Shown here: positions 25,851-38,492 of the stretch, piece after piece
How positions within the stretch are numbered: the first letter of the stretch is position 1
How the letters are laid out: every line of letters begins with the position of its first letter
From: Hirudinaria manillensis
Lineage: Eukaryota; Annelida; Clitellata; Hirudinida; Hirudinidae
NCBI GenBank assembly: GCA_034509925.1
Contig: CM067528.1
Coordinates: forward strand, 13,454,501-13,518,500
DNA: 64,000 nucleotides
Direction of reading: 5' to 3'
Made by a program: the position numbers and the translations under genes
Notes under the pieces: generated by a model
What the model was told of the DNA's origin: nothing
Seen by the model: the letters and a program-made list of their open reading frames with translations, nothing else
Database searches by the model: none

Positions 25851-27553
25851 AGGAAATTAAATCACGTTATTTCAATCATTTTGACGATTAGTTCCAATTG
25901 TATAATTAGGAAACAAGATAAAGAAGTCTTTAAAGAACACTTTTGACTGACTCACAGACATCTCCAATCAACACTTAAGTCTTATTCCTGACCTCAAAGT
26001 CCATTGTGTTTATTTCCAGTCAATTGGTTAAAAATGTGTGCTTATGTAAGTGATAGATTTTGTTCAACTGTATTTTACTTCTACAATAACTTTTTCAAAA
26101 TCATTTAATCAAAATCTATTAACGTCACGTGATTGTATACTTTCGACGTCTTTGCTGTAACGATGGCTTTAGTTGCAGGTGTTTATTTTGAATTTGTAAA
26201 ATGCTAGTATTTTACTCGTTACGTTTATACCCTTTCGGTATGCAGATCGAAAGGTCGTTTTAACTTTGAGGTTACTCTGAATAGTATTAAGTGACTCGAT
26301 AGTGTTCAATCTGCCAAGTGCCTCTAGGATTTCTCTGTTATAATATTGAAATTTTATTCGTGAACTAGTGTTTCATCAAATCAACTTAACAAGAAAAAGC
26401 ATTGCTGCTACTTCCAGCAGTAGTAAATGATTCAACAATTTTAGTTGTTCTGGGATTTAAGGTTGGGTTGCGTTTGTTACGCTTTTGAGGTATTGAAGAA
26501 CTGGCATTTTCAGAAGTGATGACTAATAATTTCAAGGATTGGAATTGAAGTGAATTGAATTGATTGCACGGTGCGATAGCAGCCAAGGTTTTCTGTTTGT
26601 TTGAGCCAACTTGTTTGAAGTAGTGGTGGAAGATGAATGTTTACCCTCATCCCGTAATACTTTAATCCCTTTCAGAGATCATTCGTTCTTTCTCACCTCT
26701 CCGCATAGAAATCTCCATGGCCCGGCGATTAGGTGCAGCAAGTCGAGGTTCTTAATTCCGAAGTTATAGACTTCTGGTGGCAGTGTGAAGAATGGTGGGG
26801 TTTTACGAAGAGTAAGTCGCTTCGAGTAAGTTCGAGTCTATGAGACTTGTGTCGTTGGAGGCGGTTGGAGCCTATTCAATTGGCTTGAAGGTAATGAGTT
26901 GAGATTGGAGGTAGACCTGACGGTCGTCACCACCAGCCGATAGCTGCCGCGAGGTGTGCGTGTATTTTTCCTACAACTCCCATCCGGCGCGCGGGACTAA
27001 TGCCCGGGTTGCGCCCCTTTCGCTGAGCGATTGTAGGTGGAGGCATTTTTTTTCTAGACTTCAAAAAATGTTTGAGGTGAAATACCTTCTCTTCCAGAAT
27101 TATAGCTGTTCTAATACGAATCTGATTAGTTTTCATCAGATTTTTCTATTTTGTCGTCAGTCGCTTGAAGTGGAGCAAGAATAATTTTACATTGTTAAAA
27201 GTCAAATTTTCACTATCTCAAACAAGAGTGACCTACATTTTTATTTTTCAAATGCCGTTATTTTAATGTTAATATAGTATGTATATACAATAATTTTAGA
27301 ATGCTATTTTTTTAGTCAATGGTTACATCCCAATATCGCTAATACGTTGAACTAGTTTGATCGGAAAATCGGTTGGCTGGTTGTGCGGCGCACAATTTCG
27401 TTATTTTTTGGTAGGTGTATTGGGTGATGTTTTTATTATTTTTTGTTATATAAACATATTTTTGCTTAATTACTATTTATTTTTTTTGCATTTTACAGTG
27501 ATATATTTGATATTTTACAATCTCTCTCGACATATTAATATATAAAGATTGAA
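25851..27553. other. Intergenic region between DENND2 and SETD6 with possible retroelement debris
   Basis: No gene is recognisable. The stretch from about 26156 to 27060 is noticeably less AT-rich than its surroundings. It contains a sequence reminiscent of an LTR-element primer-binding site (TGGTGGCAGTGTGAAG at about 26775). It may be a decayed LTR retroelement. The SETD6 promoter must lie towards the right end. Confidence 0.35.
26156..27060 (+). mobile_element. Possible decayed LTR retroelement remnant
   Basis: The block begins with TGTAACG, as many LTRs do. It has a base composition unlike its AT-rich flanks, and about 620 bp in carries TGGTGGCAGTGTGAAG, close in form to tRNA-primed binding sites of Ty3/mag-type elements (TGGTGTCAG...). 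I see no gag or pol coding sequence and no second LTR. This is a weak call. Confidence 0.2.
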
Positions 27554-30222
27554 ATGATGGCAAAACGATGCCGTGATGATGACGATATCAGTGGGCTCAC
27601 AAACAAAAAACAAAAGTTTCACAATCTCGAGGATGAAGAGAGACTGAGTAACTTTAATAAATGGATGTTGAGCAATGGGGTGCAATTGAACAAAGTGAGA
27701 CATAAATGCATTGGTTTGCATTTTCTAGAATTTTGGCTAGAATGTGCAACTATTTTCTGTTCACTTGAATTTTTAAGATATCTTTTGTCATGGGATTATG
27801 TGATGTCTGCAGGCTTTTGTATCGAAAAGAGGAGTTTGTTCAGGATGGGGATTGGTAGCAGATGGTGATATACAAAGTGGGGAGATTATTTTTACAGTAC
27901 CTCATCTTGCTTATCTTGCTCCAGAAAATTCTGAAATAGGAGAGGTGATTGAGAAAGGTTGCTTGTGATTAAACAATTTACAATTATGTTTTACATACGA
28001 ACTTATCTTTTTAACATTTTACGGACTTAACCATTAAGCACATTAGGGGTGCTTTCTAGATCTTGTTTGTTTTCGATATATAATAGTTAATTTTAACATT
28101 TCATTTCTGTGGTGCTATAATTGCACTGTTACAATACATATTTTTCCAACATGCATCTGCCATGTGGTATTGCTTTACCTTTAAAGAATATGGACAAATT
28201 CTGCTCCATATATATGGATTAAACATTCATTTGTATAAAGTTCAAATAATTTGTAGCAAATAATGAGCTCATAAGTAAAAGTGGCTGGGTGCCTCTGCTA
28301 CTGACCCTAATGTATGAATACACAAAAGAACATTCAAAATGGAGGCCATATTTTGATATGGTCCCAGATTTCCAGTTTGATATGCCCATGTTTTGGGAAG
28401 AGTGAGTCATCATTATGTTTTTGTAATGCTGGTAAAATTATTTCAATGAATTTGTTTTTGTAAATCATTTACAATTTATTTATTTATTCAATCATTTTTT
28501 AAATTGAAATTTAATTTGAAGAGAGGAGATTGACAGAGAACTTCAAGGAACATCATTGAAAGATTTGATTTCAAGAGATGTGACGTCATTAACTGAAGAG
28601 TACCATTCCCTTGTCCTGCCATTTGTAATGAAGCACAATGCATTCTTTGAGTGAGTGATAAAATTATGAGTTCCAGGCACAATGGGCTCTTTTTTAATAA
28701 GTTCTTATACAAAAACTGAAACAAATTATTTTTCGTATTTCAGGAAATTGGTTAAATGGAAATAAAATAAATGGATTTAATCAAATAATGCTTGAAAATT
28801 TGTCATAAATGCATTAATAAATCTCTTACATAATTAATTTTGCAGTCCGTCCAAAATCACTCTGGAGTTATTTAAAAAGATGGTGGCTTTTGTCATGGCA
28901 TACAGCTTTACAAAGCCTCCAGTGACCGACAACGATGATGATGACGATAGTGATGATGAGGAAATGGCTCCAAATCCACCAATAATGGTGCCACTGGCAG
29001 ACATTCTAAACCATGTCAGCAGAAACAATGCTCAACTTGAATTCAAACAAGACTTTCTCATCATGGTGGCAACCACAAACATCAAACAAGTCTGGATCTA
29101 TTGTTAAATTCATTAACTGAAGAATTGTTTGTAAGTTTCTTCAAAATACTTTGCAATAGGGAGAAGAGATTTTCAATACTTATGGCGAACTGTCCAACGG
29201 TCAACTGCTACACATGTACGGATATGCAGAAGAACCTTCGTTGGCTGCTTACGACACGGTCAGTCATCCCGGACAATACATTTCTTCATCGATTACGATG
29301 TTGATTTGAACTTGTAATTTCTTCCAGGTGGATGCCTCATCATCAGACTTGTACAGCATACTCCTCCAGAACCACACGAACAAAGCTTTGTTGAATAGAA
29401 AGTGGAATTTTCTGTCAAAAGTGGTGAGGAAATAACTTGCATGGCATTCAGTTTATTTTTTTCTGATTCTGTGAAAGATCAAACAAATTGATTTCATAGG
29501 GTTATGTTCCAGAAGATGGGTATTTTGTGTTGGGTAAAGAAGGAGTTTTGACTGAAGAACAACTCTTAGAAGTTTTTAAAGTAGGTGCTATTCATCATGT
29601 TGTAATGTTTGGTAAATCTTATTGTCGTTTTACATCAGGTAATAGAAATGGATGAAAAAGAATTTACATATTTGGAGGATAAAGATGGCTGGATCAGCGA
29701 TGATGAAAATGATGGATCTCTCTCAATTGGTTTGCTTTGTTTATTGCTTTGTTTTCATATGCAACCATCAACAATTTCTTGATCCAACTCTAATATTTTG
29801 TATTAATTTGCATAAGAAACAGTAGTTTAAATATTGTTCTATTTGTTTCTAGTTTTTAATTATTGGCATAATATTAAGCACTTCTTATTTGTTATTTGTT
29901 GCAGAAAGCATTTCAAAGCTGGATCGAAAAGTGAAGGACATTTTTCACAGGTTTTTTGAAAATTTGTCATCATTTGAAAAATGCTTTGCATTATTCTCAA
30001 AATTTTGTATTGCAAAAGTTTGTGTTGATATTTATTGTTCATAGATGGATGCAACTTCTCATTGGAAATTATCCAAGGTCTTTGAAATATGAGGAAAAGT
30101 TTATCGAGGAGGCCAGTGGTGTGTTGGATCAATCTTTAAGGTTTAAAAGGAAGCTGTACTCTGCTTACGTTAGGTGTGGACAGTTGAGGATACTTGAGGT
30201 GTTCAAGGAGTGCACAAAATAA
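27554..30222 (+). CDS. SETD6: SETD6-like protein-lysine N-methyltransferase
   Basis: This is a SET-domain lysine methyltransferase. Human SETD6 monomethylates RELA and H2A.Z. Eleven exons join in phase: 27554-27694, 27813-27957, 28257-28401, 28522-28650, 28846-29089, 29160-29258, 29328-29423, 29500-29580, 29639-29729, 29905-29950 and 30045-30222. The product is 464 residues; human SETD6 is 473. The SET domain starts at [14 protein letters not shown]. It includes [24 protein letters not shown], the cofactor motif [12 protein letters not shown] and the catalytic-site [23 protein letters not shown] RuBisCO-LSMT-type substrate-binding domain follows ([20 protein letters not shown]). An acidic loop ([13 protein letters not shown]) interrupts the SET domain, where the human protein also has an acidic insertion. 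AATAAA at 30249 serves as poly(A) signal. Confidence 0.93.
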
Positions 30223-33203
30223 ATTTATTTTATTAAATTTGTTATTTGAATAAAATTGTTTGAAAAATTTGTTCATGTCTATCAAGTAAAAATGTTTTTG
30301 AGTCTTTCTTCGTTGCATCCCAAGAATGCAGTTTAATGGACTGAATGCTGTTTCAGGCGAGAGTTAATAGAAAGATCAACAAGATTCTCAAGAATTGTCA
30401 AACAATTTGTTCAACAAATCATTTATTAGCAAATAGTTACTTAAAAAATGATTTAATTGCTCTAAAGTAACCGAAGCGCATATTAGATTTAGATAGATTA
30501 TTAACTTCTGACTTAAAGTTTTGAGTTGTTTTAATTTTTCTTAATAAGCAGAAATCTGTCAGCCTATTTTGCGCTATACAAAATATTACGAAATATACTT
30601 AAACGTGTTAATACCAATTGGTACCCGGGATCTTTTAAAAAACGGAAAGAAAAACTGACAATTTGGGGTTTAAGGTTCGACCGAAAACACCTCATAAACC
30701 TTTCAGAAGAGGGTGAAACGACCTCGAAATTTGAACATATGGAATTACAGCTAATCCAGCAGCCTATCTTGTGTGAATAATACGATGAATTTTTGTCTCC
30801 GCATCATAAATAGTTTTAAGGAGTTTAATAAATGAACGATATCACAAATTTATGTCTAAGCTTCTTCTTCCCATCCTCTGTAAACGACTTTGATTCTGAT
30901 TTAGCAAGAAAAAATTTCACCGAGGTCGATTACTAATTTTCAATGATCATATCTACGCTAAACCCATCCCTTATTGTTGATGTTTCATGTAAAATTCTGG
31001 GCTAATCATTAGTTTTAATTTTTAGTCTCTATTTTGACCCTATGGAACATCCCTAAAATGTTTATGTTGTCCAAAAAACCGTTGAATATTATGGGGGGGG
31101 GGGGGGGGGAGTGCACCTACAAATAGGTAAAAACGTCCATATAAGCAAAATTATATTATTCTAATTACCGGCGATGACGGACGGTCTAATTACTAAAAGT
31201 TTATCAATTTGTTTTTGAAGAGAATGACTGGTTAATTTAACTTAATCTTTTAACTTTAAACTTGTTTCTTATCTTCAGAACGGTAACCAGAAGCGATTGA
31301 GATCACTAGAAGCAGATGAAATGTTCAATCAGAAGATTCCATGAAATGGTCGCAGAAATTTTATATTTTCCTTTAAAAAAAAGATTCAGAGTTGGCGTTG
31401 TCGCATATTTCTTGCTGATTGTTTAAAATGAACACCGCAATGAATTCTTGTAAGCGGCAATTTTATAAAGTTTCCCGGTTTTGGGACAACGGTTTAAGGC
31501 ATTTCTGATATTTAAACACCTCCCGCACCACCAGAAAAGGGTTGAAATGATGGTCATTCAACCTAACACCGTCCCGCCTGCCTGCTGAGTGCTTGATGAG
31601 ATGTGCAAAACGGCAGTTGCGAATTAGTGTTAGCGTTATGTAGCCATTAATTCTCGGGTCCCCACCGTCGTTGTGCGTCACAGTGCAGCGTCGCGCAGCG
31701 CTAACCTTGTTCTTATGAAATTCAAACCAGCTCTCTGATATTTCACTTTGCTGACACTTCTTTTTCATTAAATCAAGAGGTAGTGAAATTTCAAGTGTAA
31801 CTCGAAACATTCCGGTTTTTTTTTCCATTTAACCCTAGCCTCGTACAACGCCTATGTTGAATTATTTGAGAGCTCTCTCTAAAATCCCAATCAATACTGA
31901 GCTGTTCTGTTTACGTTTTGTCTTCTCTTAGAATTAGCTTGATTGATGTAAAGTAAGACCTGACTCATAAAATTTCCCTCCCTAAAACTAGCTCGTATTA
32001 TACTTGTAAGTCTCTTATTATCACTTCGTTATTATTATTATAACTCGAATCAGAAGAAATAAGTGAAATGGTTGCGAAGTTGAAACGAAAACCATTACGC
32101 TTTGTGGATACACCGATGAAAGAGGCCTAATAGACGTGCACAAGAAACTGTTTTGCATTCATATCTACTCATACGCGGATTTTAATGATTTGAGTGGTAG
32201 ATTTGATGTGCGTAGATACTAAGGCTGCGTTGAAAAATACACGGATCCCTTTTTCTGTAATGATCTCAAGGGAAATGTAAAGGAGGAAATGTAACTCGTT
32301 AACTCATCTTAGACGAGTCCTCCGAAAGTTGATCGTGTCTGCTCCCAAATACTCAGTAAAGTCAGTGGTTTCAAGTGGTCAAGGTGAAGCCAGCGTAGAC
32401 GGGGAAATTGTATTGACTGCGCGATATTTGAAAAAAATCTCTACCCTTCCCAAAACCCCTCTCAAAGAGATGCACGACTGTGAACTACTAGGCACTCGAG
32501 GCTTGGAGAAAATAATATAGAGCGAGCCAGTTGTGAGGTGCTGGCTTCTTCAGCCATTTGCAATTTTCGCATATATGTTGTCTCCGTGACAAAAATTAAA
32601 CCGTTAATTGGATTTCCTCTTACGTCTTAAATTTTGATTATCTGCTTTCTGGACGCTCATCGACGGAGTTTAGCGTGATTATTGTTGAGGTTCGTTACCA
32701 AATTCTTCGAAAACCGATTTGGTGAAGATAAACATTCTTGCGGTGGATACGTTATAAAGAGTCTTACGTGCTAGATGTAGTATACGGGATGATTCGAGTA
32801 TTTTTCAAGGTCACTCACCATGAGAACTGATTACAAAATTGTTGAAATCCTGGTTATTGAAAGTTATGACTTGGTCTCTTTCCGTACTCCACCATTTGTC
32901 ACTGTTTAAACACATTTTAAAAATATTTCACCTCCATTTGTTCAGTACTTTCATATTTTGGTTTTTGACATAAAATTTAATATGTTTTTTTTACTTCAAA
33001 CTAGGTTCTTGTCCTCTTAGCATCATATGTAGGATTTCTTAAATACGTGCTTCGTTGGTTCATAGCTTGAACATTTCTACTCTAGGAATGTCGCTGAAAC
33101 CCCCAGTTGAGAGTTTGTGAAATTTGAATTCATTTTAAGTGGTTTTTTTTATAGTTACAAGAATTTAGAATAACATCACTTTATAAACTTATTTAATACA
33201 GGC
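30223..33203. other. Intergenic region between SETD6 and GATAD2
   Basis: This contains the SETD6 3' UTR (AATAAA at 30249-30254), a poly(G) run at about 31094-31110 and a 121-codon minus-strand ORF (31463-31828) of unknown nature. The ORF at 32329-32520 has no recognisable features. The GATAD2 promoter and any untranslated exons should be in the right half. A 3' splice site (aatacag) ends at 33201, immediately before the GATAD2 start codon. Confidence 0.4.
31094..31110 (+). repeat. Poly(G) tract
   Basis: An uninterrupted run of about 17 guanines in otherwise AT-rich intergenic DNA. Its length is likely polymorphic or prone to sequencing error. Confidence 0.85.
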
Positions 33204-34942
33204 ATGGACAGGCAGGATTACAAAAACAAGCATTATTTGGCTAACAATAAGAGGCATCATGATCTATCTTTCAATGATTCTCATTATTATGATTTGGATC
33301 TTCAGTTTAATCCAAAAAGGTATTTATTAAGTTCTACCTCTCTTTGACTCACAGATTTCCCAAATACAATTAGGGTGCATTATTCAGGGCACATTTGGAC
33401 TTATCAGAGTGTCCTGGCAATGGTTTTGAATCGAGAAGGATGTCTGAAGGATTTCACCTTTTTGCTCCATTCTCTTCTGCTTCCTTGGTAACTTCAAAGA
33501 ATGCTGAGTATGCCCTCAATTTGTCAAAGAAGTATGGGAATCTAAGCTCAATGCCACTTCTTAAATCACTTCCATCTCCCAGTGTGTCTTACTCACCAGA
33601 CTTGGATGCTTTGCCAATGGACCTAAGTAAAGGGACGAGAGAAGAGACGTCGGTTAAAGAAATTAAAAATTTTAAAAGAAGAGACAAAGTTGAGAAAAGG
33701 ACTCCAATGACAAAAGAGGATCGAAAAAAGTTAGTAAAACATCTTCAAGAAGAACTGAGAGTCGAGGAATCAAAGCTTCTTCTTCTCAAACTTATCAAGA
33801 GGAGTCAGCTTGTTTTTGGTCACAATATTAAAAATGGCACTGCCTTAGTAACCTTATCATCATCATCGTCTTCTTCTTCAGCATCTCACAAGACATCCTT
33901 TTCATCAAGGCAAGGTAGCTCATACACTGGAGATTCAATGCAGAAGAGTCAGTTAAGCCAAACAACCCACAAAAGTAACCAGCTCAACTTTGGATCTCAA
34001 TCCCTCACATCATCATCATCACTACTGAATTTTTCATCTACTGCAGCATTTAATTGTAGCACTTCATACAGTAGAAGTTGTACTCCTCAGACAAGATCCA
34101 CCCCGTCTGCAACACCTGGAATCGAGAGTTCAGCCCAGAGACAAGCTGCCACCAAATTGGCTCTGAGAAGGCAACTCGAAAAAACCTTAGTCCAAATACC
34201 TCCGCCTAAGCCTCTTCCCCCCGAAATGAACTTCATTCCGAACGCAAACTCGGGCGATTTCGTGGCTCTTTTAGGATTAGAGGAAGTGGTAAAGTGCATT
34301 CTCGACGGAGAAGCAAAGAGAAGGGGCGAACCCGTAATGGAGGTGAAATATATATTCAATCCGTTTAAATGCGTCCAATGTTACACCGACTTTACTCCCG
34401 TTTGGAAAAGAGATAGGCCGGCCTCGAAAAATGTCATTTGCGAAAAGTGCGTGACGACCAATCAGAAGCGAGCCCTGAAGCAAGAATATACTAATAGATT
34501 GAAGAGCGCTTTTATTAAAGCCCTTCAGCAGGAACAAGAAATTGAAAAAGGTTTACAATCTTCATCTTCAATGGGAAGCATATCTCCCCCTAGTACCATG
34601 CTTACTAATCAGCATTCTCTTTCTGTTTCAAGTTTTTTGAACCCTTCCTTGACTCCCAACCACCACAAAAGCTTACTCCATGGTGATTCTCTACATAGAC
34701 TAACTTCTGATTTGGCTTCGATGTCGCCTCTTTTTTCGTTGCCCCCGTCGTTCTGGTCGTTGCAGAACTTCCCTCTCGGTCTCTCTTCCGGCGCCGCGGC
34801 CGCGCAGGCACTCAGTCAACAACTACTATTTCCATATCCGGGAGTCTTGTCGAAGAGCGACGTGACGCACAGGCAATTTCTCGATCTTCTTCCGAGAAAG
34901 TCTCAGCAACTCGATGGCTCTCCGCTGCTGTGGAGGAGTTGA
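33204..34942 (+). CDS. GATAD2: Transcriptional repressor p66 (GATAD2), NuRD complex subunit
   Basis: p66 links the MBD and CHD4 halves of the NuRD chromatin-remodelling and deacetylase complex in the nucleus. Two coding exons, 33204-33319 and 33388-34942, join to restore an arginine codon and give 556 residues; human GATAD2A/B are about 600. The conserved CR1 helix that pairs with MBD2 is present (KLVKHLQEELRVEESKLLLL, about residues 150-175). A serine-rich spacer follows. The second block starts at AATKLALRRQLEKTL and PPPKPLPPEMNF. It ends in the GATA-type zinc finger C-x2-C-x19-C-x2-C (FKCVQCYTDFTPVWK ... VICEKC) with its basic tail (NQKRALKQEY). The C-terminal 170 residues are Ser/Leu-rich. 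An untranslated upstream exon is likely, because a 3' splice site lies directly before the start. Confidence 0.94.
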
Positions 34943-37301
34943 GTTTACTATTCCACTCAGATTATCTGACATGATGTCCTCCTTTAGTTAATTATCAAAT
35001 TATCAGTATTGAGGTTTTAATCCTTATCACTATATCAAGTGGACCCCCAGTTTTGTGATTGTATGACTTTAATGTCCATTATTCCATTGTTATTCCTATT
35101 TAAATGAAAATTTGTAAATATATTAATGAAGAGTAATTTTAATACACATGTGGAAGTATTTAAAAACATCATAATCTCTACATTGTTCCAAATACACTTG
35201 TGTCTCATATATATGCCTTGTAGATCTAATGTAGTTGTGCTACATCATCTGAATGTCATTGAATGTCATCATTTGGTCTGTTTGAGTCAGGGGATGCCAT
35301 TAAAATGTTATTTTATCCTATCCCTTTTGTTTATTTTATTATGGAACTTATCTAGTTAAGTTCTGCAAAGCTTTTCTGGGATATATTTTCTTACAAGATC
35401 TTTTTGGATGTAATACAATATGATAAATTATCACTGCTAAAGTTATGGAACTTGACAGATTTCCTTTTGTCTATTAATCATCTTGAATTCTGTTCCAAAA
35501 CCAAATAACCATTCCACATTCACAATGTTAATGTCAGTTGGGACTCTGATGTGAATTTTGGAAGGAATTATGAAGGGGGTGAATTTATTACTTGGCAGAC
35601 CCAGTTATCAGGAAGCTCTACCTGCAACTTGAACTTAAATTATTTTTGTCGAAAATATGGATCTTTAGCCATTAATTCTATTCTGTGCTCAATAATTTTA
35701 TATTAATTATTAAGTTAATTTAATTATTTGAGTGGAGTGATTCCACCATTTCAAAAGATTTATAGTTTTTTTTTTGTTTTCTGAAAATTTAAAAACAAAC
35801 CAGATTTAGAGCTGTGTTTATTTTCATATAATCTCATATTTTTGGTGATGAGTATTGGCCTTGTAATAAGTTGTTTATTTGGCTGTGGCATATTCGTTAG
35901 CGTTTTATCATTAACTTTTGTTGTTAAACACGTTCGTCGAAGCTTTGATGATGCTGAAACTTGTACATAATCAGATAAAATATATCAAATTGCTTTTGAG
36001 AATAGTTGTGTAATTTATATGAACAATCTTTTCTCCTGTTGTCAGTGCTTGTTGACTTGTTTTTGATCATGTTAAGGAAATTACTTAGATGGTAAATAAT
36101 TTTAGAAATCATTTTAAATTTCTTTGTTATCACTTCAGAACTTAATTCTTAATGCAATAAACATTTGTCTTAAGCAAAGTATATGTCAGACTACTTTGAA
36201 GGAATCTCCACCAGGATAACCAGATTTAGAGCTTCAGCAATATGAAATGTAACCAGTTTTGCATATAACCAAATACTGTACTCTGGATTAAGTATAACTG
36301 CCTCCTTCCCACTGCAACATTTTTCAATCTTTTTTTTGGACTTTAGCAATTTTTTTGGTAGGTCCTTTCAGTTTGCCAAGCACTTTCAATTACAACCATC
36401 TTATTATTAGTTAGGTACGACTGACTAGTTTTGGGTGCCGCCAGCGTCAGACAGCCCACCTACCGAGTTTGATATTGCCGTATCGTACGTGTTTGCGGCA
36501 TACTTTACCGAGAGCACCCTACTCGATTTTAATTTGGCTCGAGATTCAAAGCTATTAATTAGCGACATGAATTTAATCCACATTATTATAAATACAAATT
36601 TGCGGCAACAAATTCCTCCGCAGCCAAAGCATCCTGAAGTCCTCATTTAGCTAGACTAAGCAGCAACTACTAATTTATTAATTCTCACTCGTATTTACAA
36701 GAACGGTTGTAAGAGTTACAATAAGTTACAAGATAATTATGAGACTCCCACCATGATACAATCACACCAATAAGAAATCATTTTTTTCAAACTCCTTGTG
36801 CTTGCCGGGTGGGTTGGCCGCTCCAACCAGGTTAATACCCAGTTGAATTTTAACTTCAAATGGACTTCAATTTGTTTATCAAAATCACTAAATCAGTTAT
36901 AAATATTTTGCAGCTCAAACCAAATATGTTTTTGCAAATGAATTTTAATTCAGAGGATCTCAAAAATTAAATAAAAGACAAATTCACTTGATTACAATTG
37001 ATCCTCCTCCATCTTAATAGCATTAATTAATACTAATTTTGCAATTTAGATATTTTAATCAATCCATAAATTTATAATATTTGAGATATAATAATAAAAT
37101 ATAATATTATATATAACAATATTATAATATAATAATACAAATAATAATAATAGATTAGCCCAAATAAATCACTAATTACACAAGGTGAATGATCAAGAAG
37201 TAAAGTATCAGTTATACTGAAATCCAGACACACAATGGCTCCACATTTTTTTACTTTGCCCATTTCAGATGGAAAAATTTGGTCCTGGTTTTCCCAATTC
37301 A
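34943..37301. other. Long GATAD2 3' UTR and convergent intergenic region
   Basis: The first AATAAA downstream of the GATAD2 stop that I judge likely is at 36156-36161, giving a 3' UTR of about 1.2 kb. The stretch 36425-36650 is less AT-rich and open on both strands, with no known domain. SCFD1 ends on the opposite strand at 37302, so the two genes converge here. 37080-37155 is almost pure A/T. Confidence 0.5.
36156..36161 (+). terminator. Poly(A) signal AATAAA, probably GATAD2
   Basis: A consensus hexamer about 1.2 kb after the GATAD2 stop codon, followed by T-rich sequence. It is the most plausible 3' end signal before the convergent SCFD1 gene. Confidence 0.4.
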
Positions 37302-38405
37302 TTACATTTCTTTGCCCAACCTTTCAAGCTATTAAATATAACAATTATGAGAAACCATAAACCAACACATTCTTCAAAGATAATGTATATACCTGTGTCA
37401 AGAACTGATTGGCATTGAGCAGTTGCGTGCATCCGTAAGTTATACGTCGAGCCGTCGAACCCACTCCCGTCTTACCCTGGAATAAATTGGTCTCGTCCTA
37501 TCATTTTATGTTGATTATACAAATTGCACTAAACATATTTATGTAATAAAACAAGCCATGTTTACATCTCAATTATGCTCAACATTATGGAACAGTTAAA
37601 TTCATGTGTTATGAAACAATTAAACTATATATAACAACACCAACCTTTGCATATTCCACCAGATTTTGATATTCTATGTAGCTTCCACCACCAATTACAA
37701 AAACTATTGCCTAAAATTTGAATAAAGGTAGGTATGGTAGGTAGGTATATCCCGATAATAAAATAAAACGTGTAAAGAAAAAACTATTCACTTCGTGGAA
37801 TGGAGACTTAATTCGGGTCGTGGAACTGGAGTTTGCAAATAAAATATTAATGTATTCGGGTAACGAGATGTCAAAAAATAACTCACTTGTCTGTAGGTCT
37901 CATGAGTTTTGGATCGAAGTAAGCATAATCCTCAACTTCCGATTTACAATCCATGAGTCCGTCGACGATCTTTGTTATCGGAAGTTTCTAAAGCACCAAA
38001 CCAAGATTTAGCAAAAAGCTTTACAAACAAAAAGACTAATTTTCATAGATTCTGATGAAGGGTCTCCTAGCTACTAAGGAAACTTTAAACTTTAAGAAAA
38101 ATTGACTCAAGAGATTCACTCAACCATTAACTATATTTCAAGAGATTTTTAAGAAAATATCCAATTGTATGTGACTTTTCAGGAAGCAAAGAGCATGATT
38201 CCCAACTCAAACTGAGGACTTTTTGTATATAAATCTAATATGCAAATGACTTTAAATAAATTAGTACCTATCTACCAAAAAAATCGAGTTTAATTTATAA
38301 GAATAAAACAAATACCAACATGTTTCTTGACAACCAAATTTTTTACTCCTTCCATTGCAAATTGAGACGCTTGGCTCATGAGTTTAGCAAACATGCTAAA
38401 AGAGA

Positions 38406-38492
<87 letters not shown>

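Noticed and set aside
27357..27545. 62-codon hydrophobic ORF before SETD6
   Set aside because: It is T-rich sequence that gives Phe/Leu/Ile-rich translation by composition alone. There is no start context or domain.
38406..38492. Possible CRISPR-like or regulatory repeat
   Set aside because: It is a plain (AAAT)n microsatellite in an intron with no spacers. The window is animal nuclear DNA, so CRISPR is not expected.
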